Source of the DNA: JBIQJD01 sp044507695
GTDB lineage: Bacteria > Bacteroidota > Ignavibacteria > Ignavibacteriales > Ignavibacteriaceae
Length of the DNA stretch: 64,000 nt
NCBI GenBank assembly: GCA_044507695.1
Contig: JBIQJD010000005.1
Coordinates: forward strand, 124,001-188,000
Reading direction: 5' to 3'
Made by a program: the position numbers and the translations under genes. Positions 1 to 7,858 of the stretch are shown here, one piece after another. Position 1 is the stretch's first letter. Each line of letters begins with the position of its first letter. Under the pieces are notes generated by a model that was not told where the DNA came from, made no database searches, and saw only the letters and a list, made by a program, of their open reading frames with translations.

Positions 1-1
1 C

Positions 2-454
2 TCCGGAACGGTTTCAGCGGCAAGAGAAGCGGCTATAATGGATGTACCATCTATTGCAATTTCACAAACCAATCATCTTGCAGTTGATTTTACTTATTCA
101 GGAAAAATTGCAAAGCTGATTGCTTCAAAATTAATTGGAAAAGATTTACCGGTTGGAACATTGCTGAACGTTAATGTTCCCGATGTACCTGAAGAACAGA
201 TAAAGGGAATTCTTTTAACCCGGCAGGGAAAATCAAAATGGGATGATGTATATGAAGAAAGGAAGGATCCTTACGGCAAAGAGTATTACTGGCTTACAGG
301 AAATTTGCTTGAAGTTGATACAGAAATTGAAACCGATCAGGCCGCAATAAAAAATAATTACGTTTCCGTTACTCCAATTCATTTTGATCTTACAGATTAT
401 GAAACTTATGAACGTATGAAAGGCTGGAACATTGAAAGGCTTTGCAATGATTAA
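2..454 (+). CDS. surE: 5'/3'-nucleotidase SurE, C-terminal part (5' end outside window)
   Basis: SurE is a metal-dependent phosphatase that removes phosphate from nucleoside 5'- and 3'-monophosphates in the cytoplasm. The reading frame is open from base 2, so the first residues seen (SGTVSAAREA, then IMDVPSIAIS) continue an upstream start. This stretch matches the family's conserved SGTV-AAREA block, which lies near residue 100 of a protein of about 250. About 150 residues are visible and run to a TAA. The N-terminal catalytic Asp-Asp pair and metal site lie outside the window. The stop overlaps the start of the next gene. Identification is firm; activity cannot be judged from this half. Confidence 0.9.
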   Translation, partial: SGTVSAAREAAIMDVPSIAISQTNHLAVDFTYSGKIAKLIASKLIGKDLPVGTLLNVNVPDVPEEQIKGILLTRQGKSKWDDVYEERKDPYGKEYYWLTGNLLEVDTEIETDQAAIKNNYVSVTPIHFDLTDYETYERMKGWNIERLCND

Positions 455-1370
455 TCAAAAAATAAATATTTATCAGATTGATGCATTCACTTCGGAATCA
501 TTTAGCGGCAATCCTGCCGGTGTTACATTTGCTGATGGTATAAGTGATGCAGATAAACAAAGAATCGCACGTGAAATGAATCTCGCCGAAACTGCATTCC
601 TTTCAACATCCGATAAAGCTGATTACAAACTTCAATGGTTTACACCTTTGATTGAGGTTGATCTTTGCGGTCATGCAACAATCGCTTCGCTTCATTTTTT
701 GAATGAACAAAACCTGCTTAAAGAATCAATTATAAAATTTGAAACTCGTTCCGGAATTTTAAACTGTGGTATAAAAGATGGAAAATATTTTATGCAGATT
801 CCGGTTTATCAAACGGATTATTACGATGGCAACACTGATCAAATTGTAGAAGCATTGGGCATTCATCCTTCCGATCTTTTCGTTGATGTACCGTTTGTGC
901 TTTGTTCAAATAAATATCTTTATGTGTATGTAAAAAGTTTGGATGCACTTGGAAAATTAAAGCCTGATTTTAAAACACTCAGGAATCTCTCTGTTGAAAA
1001 AAAAGATTTTCAAGCTGTAACTGTTTTTACACTGGAAACTTTTGATGATGATTCAACCGCACATTCAAGATTTTTTGCACCATTCTATGGAATTGATGAA
1101 GACCCTGTAACAGGAAGTTCAAACGGGCCATTGCTCCTCGTTTTGTTAAAGCTTGGATTTATTCAGTTATCCGATTCGGAAATTCAATTGAACTTTGAGC
1201 AGGGTGATTTTATAAATAGAAAAGGAAGAGTTGGGGTTACTTACTACAAAACTGATTTAATGGAGGAATTATTTATAAGCGGACAGGCTGTTACAGTATT
1301 AAAAGGTGAAATGACTTTCACTCAAAGTGCTTCTGTAGATTTAAATGAGAAGCTTAATTTACCGGCTTGA
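447..1370 (+). CDS. PhzF family isomerase/epimerase-like protein
   Basis: PhzF-family proteins have a diaminopimelate-epimerase-like two-domain fold and catalyse isomerisations; the physiological substrate of most bacterial members is unknown. The 307-residue product is full length. Family blocks are visible: an N-terminal DAFTSESFSGNPAGV, the MNLAETAFL block with the general acid/base Glu, DLCGHATIAS, and near the C-terminus DEDPVTGSSNGPL. A TTG fifteen bases upstream is in frame, but the ATG at 447 is preceded by GAAAGG at about 7 bases, so I take it as the start. The gene overlaps surE by 8 bases and is followed directly by a VWA membrane protein, suggesting one transcript. Family call is firm, substrate unknown. 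Confidence 0.88.
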   Translation: MINQKINIYQIDAFTSESFSGNPAGVTFADGISDADKQRIAREMNLAETAFLSTSDKADYKLQWFTPLIEVDLCGHATIASLHFLNEQNLLKESIIKFETRSGILNCGIKDGKYFMQIPVYQTDYYDGNTDQIVEALGIHPSDLFVDVPFVLCSNKYLYVYVKSLDALGKLKPDFKTLRNLSVEKKDFQAVTVFTLETFDDDSTAHSRFFAPFYGIDEDPVTGSSNGPLLLVLLKLGFIQLSDSEIQLNFEQGDFINRKGRVGVTYYKTDLMEELFISGQAVTVLKGEMTFTQSASVDLNEKLNLPA

Positions 1371-1372
1371 TT

Positions 1373-3514
1373 ATGCCCGAAAGTTTTGATCTATCTTTTT
1401 CATTTAATGCGATTTATTTTTTTCTTGCTATAATTATTCTTGCCGGATATGCATATTATGTATACAGATATACAATTCCTCAAATTGCTCCTGCAAAAAA
1501 AATACTGCTTGTTGCTCTTCGCTCCTTAGCTTTAATTCTGATTTTGTTTATAATCTTTGAGCCAATCATTACGGCTGCAGAAAAAATTATTCTTGAACCA
1601 GTGAATTTAATTTTCATAGATAATTCAAGATCAATTAAAATTGAAGACGGAACAAACAGAATTGAAACTGTAAACAATTTTATCTCTGATGCATCCACAG
1701 CAAATAATGATATCAACGCCGAATTTTATTCCTTCGGAAATAAATTAACCAAATTACATGAAGATAGTTTAAACTTAAATTTTGAAGAAGGTGTTACCAA
1801 CTTTGCAGAAATATTCTCTGATTTAACTTCACAGGAGAAAAATATCTCATCCATTGTTATAATTTCTGATGGCGCTGCTACTGCGGGTTCTAATCCCGTT
1901 TTTACTGCTGAAAAATTTGGTGTGCCTGTTTATACAATTGGAGTTGGTGATTCTTCTAAAAGAAATGATATTGAAATACGCGGCGTTCTCTACAGCGAAT
2001 ATATTTATGCAGAAACGCCGACAACAATTAATGTTTCAATTATTAATAATGGTTTTGATGGAAAAACTGAAACTGTTACACTGCTTGAAAATGATGTTCA
2101 GGTTGATCAGCAAAATATTACTCTTTCCTCCAGTGGTGCACAAAATATAAATTTTGAATATACTCCGAAAAGTGCAGGTGAGAAAAAGCTCTCAGTAAGA
2201 ATAACAAATGAAGAAGGTGAGTTTACGTATGAGAACAATAGGAAAGCTTTTTATATTAATGTGCTGAGTAATAAAATTAAAGTACTTGTAGTAAGTGGTT
2301 CGCCTTCACCTGATTTAACATTTATTAAAAATTCACTTAAGAAGGATCCAAACTTAAGCGTAAATTCAATCACACAGATTGCTGCTGATAAATATCTTGA
2401 AAATAATAACCGCGATGGCTTGATAGATAGTGCAGAAATTTTTTATCTGATTGGCTTCCCTTCCCGAACAACTACAAATGAATTTTTAAGAAAAATCGTT
2501 AATGCAATTTTATCAAAGAATAAACCATTTTTTATTTCATTGGCAGATGGAACTGATCTTAACAAATTAAAGGAGATGGAAGGTATTCTTCCCTTTACGA
2601 TTGGTAAAATTCTTCCTGGTTATTCAGAAGTACAGCCGCATATTCCGCTGATTCAATCAACAAATCCTTTATTACAAAATAATGCAAATGAACCGCTGAC
2701 TGCCTGGAATAATTTGCCTCCCGTCCTTCAGCCTAATACTGAAATTAATTCGAGAGCTGAAAGTGAGGTGCTTGCAATTACAAAAATTAATAATATACCG
2801 GTTAACCGCCCGCTTGTGCTCTCTAGAAAAATTGGAAGCAAAAGTTCGTTAGCTGTACTTGCAAAAGATATATGGAGATGGAAACTGCAGACTTCAACAA
2901 AAAATTTAAACCTGTTTGATAACTTCATCGGGCAGAGTGTTAAATGGCTTAACACATCTGAAGATCAAAAACAGGTAACAATTAAAACTTCTAAAAAACT
3001 TTATTCGCCGGGGGAAGAAGTTGAATTTTCTGCACAGGTTTACGATGAAACCTTTAACCCGGTTTCTGATGCTGAGGTGAAGATCAAAATAAGTTCTAAT
3101 GATGATAATTATGAACTCACTTTAAATTCCATCGGCAGTGGCTTATATGAAGGTAAATTTCAGGCAGGCAAATCGGGAGATTATTCTTTTACAGGAAGTG
3201 CTAAACTGCAGGAAAAAACTCTTGGATCTGACGATGGAAGATTTAATATTGGTGAAGTTGATATTGAGATGATAAATCCTGTTATGGATTATGAATTTTT
3301 AAATTTGCTCGCAAATCGTACAGGCGGTAAATTTTTTATGGGGAATGATTATCGGAATTTATTTTCTATTTTGAAGGAAAGAAATAACCAAAATTCAAAA
3401 GAAAAAATTAAAGTTAGTGAAATTGAATTATGGTCCAATGAATGGCTGCTTGCATTAGCTATTCTGCTTTTTGCAATTGAATGGTTTATCAGAAAACGAT
3501 CAGGAATGCTGTAA
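1373..3514 (+). CDS. Membrane-anchored VWA-domain protein
   Basis: The 713-residue product has two N-terminal membrane helices (about residues 10-30 and 43-65) and one near the C-terminus (about 690-707), so most of it probably faces the periplasm. After the second helix comes a von Willebrand A-like domain with IFIDNSRSI, the D-x-S-x-S start of a MIDAS metal site, and VIISDGAATAGS. A CARDB/Ig-like segment follows (about 200-295), then a class I glutamine-amidotransferase-like fold (VLVVSGSPSPDLTFIKN, about 305-440) without an evident Cys nucleophile. An Ig-like segment follows near residues 535-620. This architecture is known in Bacteroidetes and related phyla as an uncharacterised family. 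Start ATG is 2 bases after the previous stop; a TTG at 1367 is an alternative. Function unknown; a structural or scaffolding role is inference. Confidence 0.75.
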   Translation: MPESFDLSFSFNAIYFFLAIIILAGYAYYVYRYTIPQIAPAKKILLVALRSLALILILFIIFEPIITAAEKIILEPVNLIFIDNSRSIKIEDGTNRIETVNNFISDASTANNDINAEFYSFGNKLTKLHEDSLNLNFEEGVTNFAEIFSDLTSQEKNISSIVIISDGAATAGSNPVFTAEKFGVPVYTIGVGDSSKRNDIEIRGVLYSEYIYAETPTTINVSIINNGFDGKTETVTLLENDVQVDQQNITLSSSGAQNINFEYTPKSAGEKKLSVRITNEEGEFTYENNRKAFYINVLSNKIKVLVVSGSPSPDLTFIKNSLKKDPNLSVNSITQIAADKYLENNNRDGLIDSAEIFYLIGFPSRTTTNEFLRKIVNAILSKNKPFFISLADGTDLNKLKEMEGILPFTIGKILPGYSEVQPHIPLIQSTNPLLQNNANEPLTAWNNLPPVLQPNTEINSRAESEVLAITKINNIPVNRPLVLSRKIGSKSSLAVLAKDIWRWKLQTSTKNLNLFDNFIGQSVKWLNTSEDQKQVTIKTSKKLYSPGEEVEFSAQVYDETFNPVSDAEVKIKISSNDDNYELTLNSIGSGLYEGKFQAGKSGDYSFTGSAKLQEKTLGSDDGRFNIGEVDIEMINPVMDYEFLNLLANRTGGKFFMGNDYRNLFSILKERNNQNSKEKIKVSEIELWSNEWLLALAILLFAIEWFIRKRSGML

Positions 3515-3560
3515 AAACTTATTACATTCTTTGTGATGAAATTATTTAACATAATCACAA

Positions 3561-4247
3561 TTGAAAGCATTGTTAACTGAGATATTTGATTTTATCCTTC
3601 CCAGGATTTGCCCATCATGCAATTCTAAATTGCTGCCTGAAGAAACAGCAATATGTTCTTCATGTTTCTCCCGTATTAAAATTGCAGAAGAAGATAGAAT
3701 CACTTTTGAATTCAGAAAAAAATTTGAAGGAAAGAATATTATTTCCGGTTTTGCATCAATGTTTATTTTTGAAAAGGATAAAGAAATTCAGCATATAATT
3801 CATTCAATAAAATACAGCCAAAGATTTTTGAATGGTATGTTCCTGGGGAAAATAATGTCTTTATTTATTGAAGATAAAATAAATGCATGGAAAATTGATT
3901 TATTAATTCCTGTTCCTCTGCATAGTGTTAAAAAGGCTGAGCGCGGTTTTAATCAATCATATTATATTTCAAAAGGAATAAGCCGGAATTTCAAAATACC
4001 GATAGATGAAAAATCACTTAAACGGAAACGGTACACGCAATCTCAAACAACAATGAATCTGATTGAGAGGCAGGAAAATATTAAAGATGCATTCAGGGTT
4101 AAGCATAAGAAAATAATTGCAGGAAAGAATATTCTGCTGATTGACGATGTAATTACCACAGGTGCAACAGTTGCAGAATGCGGAAGAATGCTGCTTGAAA
4201 ACGGCGCGAAGTCTGTTTACGCCGCTTCAATTGCTATTGCAGATTAA
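3561..4247 (+). CDS. comF: ComF family phosphoribosyltransferase-like protein
   Basis: ComF-family proteins are needed for DNA uptake in competent bacteria and combine a zinc ribbon with a phosphoribosyltransferase fold. The 228-residue product shows the N-terminal four-Cys motif (CPSC at about 17-20 and CSSC at about 32-35), LIPVPLHSVKKAERGFNQS in the middle and the PRPP-binding loop LLIDDVITTGAT near the C-terminus. No ATG lies in a suitable place; the start is TTG at 3561. It is the last gene of the left-hand + strand group and converges on argS with a 3-base gap. Whether this organism is naturally competent cannot be told from this gene alone. Confidence 0.87.
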   Translation: MKALLTEIFDFILPRICPSCNSKLLPEETAICSSCFSRIKIAEEDRITFEFRKKFEGKNIISGFASMFIFEKDKEIQHIIHSIKYSQRFLNGMFLGKIMSLFIEDKINAWKIDLLIPVPLHSVKKAERGFNQSYYISKGISRNFKIPIDEKSLKRKRYTQSQTTMNLIERQENIKDAFRVKHKKIIAGKNILLIDDVITTGATVAECGRMLLENGAKSVYAASIAIAD

Positions 4248-4250
4248 CTG

Positions 4251-5879
4251 TTACATTCTTTCCGGGGCATCTACTCCAAGAATTGATAAGCCGTTTCGTA
4301 AAACATTTTTCGTACTAACTGCAAGTGCAATTCGTGCTTCGGCAAGTTTTCTTTCGGTTCCAAGTATCCTGCAGAAAGTATAAAATTTATGAAATGCAGC
4401 GGCAAGTTCTTCAAGGTATGAACAGATTCTGTTTGTTTCAAAATTCTGTGCGCTCAATAAAATTTCTTCTTTAAACTGATGAAGCTTTCTTAAAAGCTGC
4501 TGCTCTTCATTCGCAGTAAGTAATTGCAAATTTTCCGTTGATGCTTGTAAATCTTCACTTTCAACCATTTTTAAAATAGAACAAATTCGTGCATGTGCAT
4601 ACTGCAAATAAAAAACCGGATTTTCATCTGATTGTTTTTTAGCAAGTGTAAGATCAAAATTCATATGAGTTGTTATGTTCCGCATATTAAAGAAATATCT
4701 TACAACATCGCTTCCAACTTCATCAATTAATTCATCAAGAGTAATGTAGTTTGCTTTTCGGGTAGACATTTTAACAATCTCACCATTCTCCATTATTGTA
4801 ACAAACTGGTGTATCAGTACACGAACTTTATCCGGATTGTAATTCATGGCTTTTAATCCTGCCAGCACATCTGGATAGGTTGCGTTATGATCTGATCCAA
4901 ATAGATCAACTATAAGATCATACCCACGTTCAAATTTTGTAATATGATATGCAATATCCGGAAGCCTGTAAGTAGGCTCTGAAGTTGATTTAACAATTAC
5001 CTTATCCTGCTGATTTCCAAGCTCGGATAATTTTAACCAGATTGCTCCATCTTTTTCGTAAGAAAGGTTTCTCTTCTTAAATTCATTCAACAGGTTTTCA
5101 ATTTTCTTTTCTTCATATAATGAATTTTCGTTGAAGAAAATGTTATGAATAATTTTAATTCGTGATAATGTCTTTTTTATATCTTTAAATATTTCTGATT
5201 CAGCACGCTCCTTAAAAATACCTTCAGCCGGTTCTGATTTATATTTATCACCGGCTTCATCAATTAAAGATTTAGCAATATCTTTTATATAATCACCTTG
5301 ATAATAATCTTCAGGAAACTGAATACTCTCACCAAGCAGTTCAAGATAACGCAATCTCACAGAATCACCCAGCACACGCATCTGCCTGCCTGCATTATTA
5401 AAATAATACTCGCGGTCAACCTTGTATCCAACCCATTCAAGAATATTTGCAACTGTATCACCAACAACTGCATTTCTCCCATGGCCAACAGTTAAAGGGC
5501 CTGTAGGATTTGCAGAAACAAATTCCACGTTTGCTTTTTTACCTGCATACTTATCTGATTTGCCGTAATCATTTCCCTTCTGCAAAATTTCTTTAATTAT
5601 TTCTGCAATGAATTTGGAAGTGAAGAAAAAATTAATAAATCCTGGTCCGGCAATTTCAGTTTTTGATATTATGCTTGAATCAATGGGAAGTGCGGATAAA
5701 ATTTCTTCGGCAATTTGTCTTGGATTTCTTTTCAACTGCTTTGTTAAAAGCATTGCAGCGTTTGATGAAAGATCACCATGAGATTCTATCCTGGGAACAT
5801 CAAAACTGATATTAATTGATTTTAAGTAGTCTAATTTTTCAGATGCCTGATTAAAAAGCGAATGTAAATATTCTTTCAA
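4251..5879 (-). CDS. argS: Arginyl-tRNA synthetase
   Basis: Class I aminoacyl-tRNA synthetase that charges tRNA-Arg in the cytoplasm. The 542-residue protein has the N-terminal Arg-tRNA synthetase additional domain (about 1-95). The HIGH-type signature follows in NPTGPLTVGHGRN (about 124-136), and the KMSKS equivalent is KMSTR (about 370-374). A helical DALR anticodon-binding domain ends at VDAPERM. The start is TTG, supported by AGGAA a few bases upstream and by the family's N-terminal pattern. It lies downstream of rsfS with a 26-base gap, so co-transcription with rsfS and the LytR_C gene is likely. A tRNA-Arg(CCG) substrate is encoded at 37847-37920. Confidence 0.97.
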   Translation of the reverse strand: MKEYLHSLFNQASEKLDYLKSINISFDVPRIESHGDLSSNAAMLLTKQLKRNPRQIAEEILSALPIDSSIISKTEIAGPGFINFFFTSKFIAEIIKEILQKGNDYGKSDKYAGKKANVEFVSANPTGPLTVGHGRNAVVGDTVANILEWVGYKVDREYYFNNAGRQMRVLGDSVRLRYLELLGESIQFPEDYYQGDYIKDIAKSLIDEAGDKYKSEPAEGIFKERAESEIFKDIKKTLSRIKIIHNIFFNENSLYEEKKIENLLNEFKKRNLSYEKDGAIWLKLSELGNQQDKVIVKSTSEPTYRLPDIAYHITKFERGYDLIVDLFGSDHNATYPDVLAGLKAMNYNPDKVRVLIHQFVTIMENGEIVKMSTRKANYITLDELIDEVGSDVVRYFFNMRNITTHMNFDLTLAKKQSDENPVFYLQYAHARICSILKMVESEDLQASTENLQLLTANEEQQLLRKLHQFKEEILLSAQNFETNRICSYLEELAAAFHKFYTFCRILGTERKLAEARIALAVSTKNVLRNGLSILGVDAPERM

Positions 5880-5905
5880 CGTTATTCCTATCTAAAAGAA
5901 ATGAA

Positions 5906-6307
5906 TTATTCGGATATGTTTTTCTTTGGTCTGCCTCGTTTGGCAGGAGTTTTTTTAAGCAGCGGATCTTCAATATCAAATGATGGTGCATCACCCCAGA
6001 GTTTTTCAATATTATAAAACTCTCTTGATTCTTTTTTAAAAATATGAACAACAACATCAACGTAATCAATCAATACCCAATTAAGAGATTGATAACCTTC
6101 TTTATGCCATAAACGAATTCCTTCATCACGTAAAGTTTTATCAACTTCATCAGCAATTGCTTTTACCTGTGTATCAGAATCTGCTGAGCAGATTACAAAG
6201 TAATCAGCTATTGTTGTCAGCTTTCGCAGATCAAGGATTTTTACATCATAACCTTTTTTATTAAAAATCAATTCTGTTATTCTATCTGCAATAATTCTTG
6301 AATCCAA
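5906..6307 (-). CDS. rsfS: Ribosomal silencing factor RsfS (Iojap family)
   Basis: RsfS binds ribosomal protein uL14 and blocks subunit joining when nutrients are scarce. The 133-residue product carries the family core: ADRITELIFNKKGYDVKILD, TTIADYFVICSADSDTQVKA and LWHKEGYQSLNWVLIDYVD, then VVVHIFKKESREFYNIEKLW. The start is TTG with AAAGG about 6 bases upstream; no ATG is available. The usual family ends soon after the IEKLWGDA block. Here about 20 further residues form a basic tail with KRGRPKKN, which resembles an AT-hook. It lies 9 bases downstream of the LytR_C gene and upstream of argS, in one apparent operon. Confidence 0.93.
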   Translation of the reverse strand: MDSRIIADRITELIFNKKGYDVKILDLRKLTTIADYFVICSADSDTQVKAIADEVDKTLRDEGIRLWHKEGYQSLNWVLIDYVDVVVHIFKKESREFYNIEKLWGDAPSFDIEDPLLKKTPAKRGRPKKNISE

Positions 6308-6316
6308 ATTATACCT

Positions 6317-6805
6317 TTACTTTAATGGTTTTAACTGATAATAATCTTTCCCGATAACCAGGGACACATCCAGAAAATATTCATCATTAATTTGCTGTAT
6401 GATGTTTGATTTATCGATACCCAAAGCTTCAGCAACTTTAATTGCATTTGCTTTATTCCCTGTTCTATCTATCACTAATGTCTGATCAATATCAAATGAT
6501 CTGTAATTACCCATTTGGACAACATCAAAATTTGAACTGCGTAAAAAATCTGTAAACTTTTCTGCAGCACCAGGGGCTCCGCAGCCATTTAGTACTTCCA
6601 TCTGAATAATTGCTGATGCTGTTTGATTTTTATTGTCAGAAAGATCATCCTCCCCGGCTGGTATAATCTTATCTATCAATGAATAAATCAAAAAAATGAC
6701 CAAAAGGCCAAGTACAAAAATAATAATATTTAGAAAGAGATTGGAAGCGGAGGTTTTTATGTTTACATCTTCGGGAAGTTTTTTTGAACCGGATATTTCC
6801 TTCAC
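6317..6805 (-). CDS. Membrane-anchored LytR C-terminal-domain protein
   Basis: The 162-residue product has a short cytoplasmic N-terminus and one membrane helix (about residues 22-45, ending IYSLIDK), followed by an outside domain. MEVLNGCGAPGAAEKFTDFL followed by LVIDRTGNKANAIKVAEALG matches the LytR_C domain found at the end of LytR-CpsA-Psr envelope proteins and also alone. The LCP catalytic domain is absent, so this is not a cell-wall ligase by itself. The start is GTG; an ATG 18 bases upstream reads into a stop after five codons and is excluded. It precedes rsfS and argS in what looks like one transcript. Family call good; function unknown. Confidence 0.8.
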   Translation of the reverse strand: MKEISGSKKLPEDVNIKTSASNLFLNIIIFVLGLLVIFLIYSLIDKIIPAGEDDLSDNKNQTASAIIQMEVLNGCGAPGAAEKFTDFLRSSNFDVVQMGNYRSFDIDQTLVIDRTGNKANAIKVAEALGIDKSNIIQQINDEYFLDVSLVIGKDYYQLKPLK

Positions 6806-6845
6806 TTAATTTTATCCATGCTGCAATTGAAAAATCAATCTTTGA

Positions 6846-7340
6846 TTATCTTCCGAAAAAGAAATCGTTATCAAACCCGTTAAACATTGAACTTCCGTAA
6901 TATCTTGAATAAGGATCATAAGGATAATACGGCAAGTTCCTGTATTGAAAAGTTACTGAAACATCATTCCAAGGTCTGAAATTTAAGGCTGCATTGCTTA
7001 TATAAATTTTGTTAAAGTTATTCTGAAATTCTTTTCCAAAAGTATTATATGGCGAATGTACAAAACTTGCATCAACCTGAAGATTTAAATTATCACTGAA
7101 CCTATACATCATACTATTCGTGTACACACCCATTGCAAGACCCTGACCAGCAAATGCTGAATAAGACATGCTGAATGAATGATGCATTGAAAAATTTTCG
7201 GAATTTAAAAATCCGAATAATGGGTTTGAATCATGAGAAATAATTCCATCCTGTACGCTGGGTTTATCAAAGCCATTGCTTTTTATTTGTGCTAAATTGA
7301 TAGATGTTATACAAACAAATATGAGTAATAAATTTTTCAT
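6846..7340 (-). CDS. Small secreted/outer-membrane protein, unknown
   Basis: I do not recognise a named family. The 164-residue product begins with a signal peptide (MKNLLLIFVCITSINLAQ) and then alternates short polar and aromatic strands (for example LNLQVDASFVHSP and VSVTFQYRNLPYYP), as small outer-membrane beta-strand proteins do. The C-terminal third is rich in Tyr, Phe, Asn and Gly. ATG start with AGAGG 7 bases upstream. It is the first gene of the - strand group that continues into the LytR_C gene, and it is divergent from the tryptophan operon. A promoter-like pair lies at 7432-7463. Confidence 0.6.
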   Translation of the reverse strand: MKNLLLIFVCITSINLAQIKSNGFDKPSVQDGIISHDSNPLFGFLNSENFSMHHSFSMSYSAFAGQGLAMGVYTNSMMYRFSDNLNLQVDASFVHSPYNTFGKEFQNNFNKIYISNAALNFRPWNDVSVTFQYRNLPYYPYDPYSRYYGSSMFNGFDNDFFFGR

Positions 7341-7652
7341 TTCTAACCTCTGGCATTTAGCAATATTTTAAATAAAAGATGATATAAAATCAATTTAACT
7401 AGAGCACCACTTGATAACAAAAATCTTTCAGCAAATATAAACAGATTTCGTTTATTGTTACAATGCAAATTGATAGGATGAGTTTTAAATCAATTTTTAG
7501 ACTAATAAAGTTACAATAAGTTCCGTTTTTAACATCCGTCAAATCATTCAATAATAAAAATTTATAATCATTCATTTTCTTTTATAATTCTGATGCTCCG
7601 GTAGGTTATATATTTTATCCGGTTAAAAAACTGATAAAAATAAAATTACATC
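7341..7652. other. Divergent intergenic region upstream of the trp promoter
   Basis: About 310 bases of AT-rich DNA separate the divergent small envelope protein and the trp promoter. Apart from the - strand promoter candidate at 7432-7463 I see no open reading frame with a credible start and no strong hairpin. No clear palindromic operator was found. The region may hold upstream control sites that I cannot recognise. Confidence 0.5.
7432..7463 (-). promoter_or_regulatory. Candidate FCB-type promoter for the 6846-7340 gene
   Basis: On the - strand TATATTTG (7432-7439) fits the TAnnTTTG box described for Bacteroidetes, with TTG 21 bases upstream (7461-7463). It stands about 90 bases before the ATG at 7340. 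Found by eye; two short boxes in AT-rich DNA can occur by chance. Confidence 0.4.
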
Positions 7653-7682
7653 TTGACAAAACCTGAAAGAGTTATATATTTG
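7653..7682 (+). promoter_or_regulatory. Promoter of the trp operon
   Basis: TTGACA at 7653-7658 is followed after 16 bases by TATATT (7675-7680). The same bases also read TTG - 19 bases - TATATTTG, an exact TAnnTTTG match to the -33/-7 promoter pattern of Bacteroidetes. The leader peptide ATG follows 13 bases after the -10 region, so its 5' UTR would be very short. Confidence is high because both patterns coincide exactly where the leader requires a promoter. Confidence 0.75.
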
Positions 7683-7694
7683 CAGTTCATAAAA

Positions 7695-7784
7695 ATGAAT
7701 TTAAACACCGGCACATATTACGCATTCTTTTTTAGCCAGAACTTCTGGTGGTGGTTTAGTACGCGCAGTATTATATCCCGGTGA
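7695..7784 (+). CDS. trpL: trp leader peptide, 29 residues with WWW
   Basis: A 30-codon frame including TGA sits between the promoter and the attenuator. It encodes Tyr-Tyr at codons 8-9, Phe at 11, 12, 13, 17 and 21 and three consecutive Trp codons at 18-20 (7746-7754). Ten of 29 residues are aromatic. Three adjacent TGG codons before a mutually exclusive hairpin pair and directly ahead of trpE is the signature of ribosome-mediated attenuation. The TGA (7782-7784) lies inside the 5' arm of the antiterminator, so a ribosome that reaches the stop would mask it. No clear ribosome-binding site is visible upstream. Confidence 0.88.
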   Translation: MNLNTGTYYAFFFSQNFWWWFSTRSIISR

Positions 7785-7830
7785 ATTGAGAAAAAATTAT
7801 AAAAGTAAAAACCCTTCTCAGACCACTGGG
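7777..7830 (+). promoter_or_regulatory. Antiterminator hairpin of the trp attenuator
   Basis: Bases 7777-7783 (CCCGGTG) pair with 7824-7830 (CACTGGG), and 7786-7792 (TTGAGAA) pair with 7815-7821 (TTCTCAG). A 2x2 internal loop separates the two 7-bp helices, each with one G-U pair, and the apical loop is 22 bases. The 3' arm is the same sequence that forms the heart of the terminator (7807-7840), so only one can exist. A ribosome stalled on the Trp codons at 7746-7754 leaves 7777 onward free and favours this structure. Pairing was worked out by hand. Confidence 0.8.
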
Positions 7831-7842
7831 AAGGGTTTTTTT
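7807..7842 (+). terminator. Attenuator terminator of the trp operon
   Basis: Intrinsic terminator: 7807-7821 pair with 7826-7840 over 15 bp (one G-U) around a four-base loop ACCA, followed by the T-run 7836-7842. It ends 16 bases before the trpE ATG, so read-through is needed for expression of the structural genes. It overlaps the antiterminator at 7815-7830. Confidence 0.9.
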
Positions 7843-7858
7843 GCTTTAAAGGCAGTTT

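Noticed and set aside
7736..7748. Perfect palindrome CCAGAACTTCTGG inside the leader as an operator
   Set aside because: It lies within the leader coding sequence, well downstream of the promoter, and is explained by the Gln-Asn-Phe-Trp codons. It might add a pause hairpin but was not counted as an operator.
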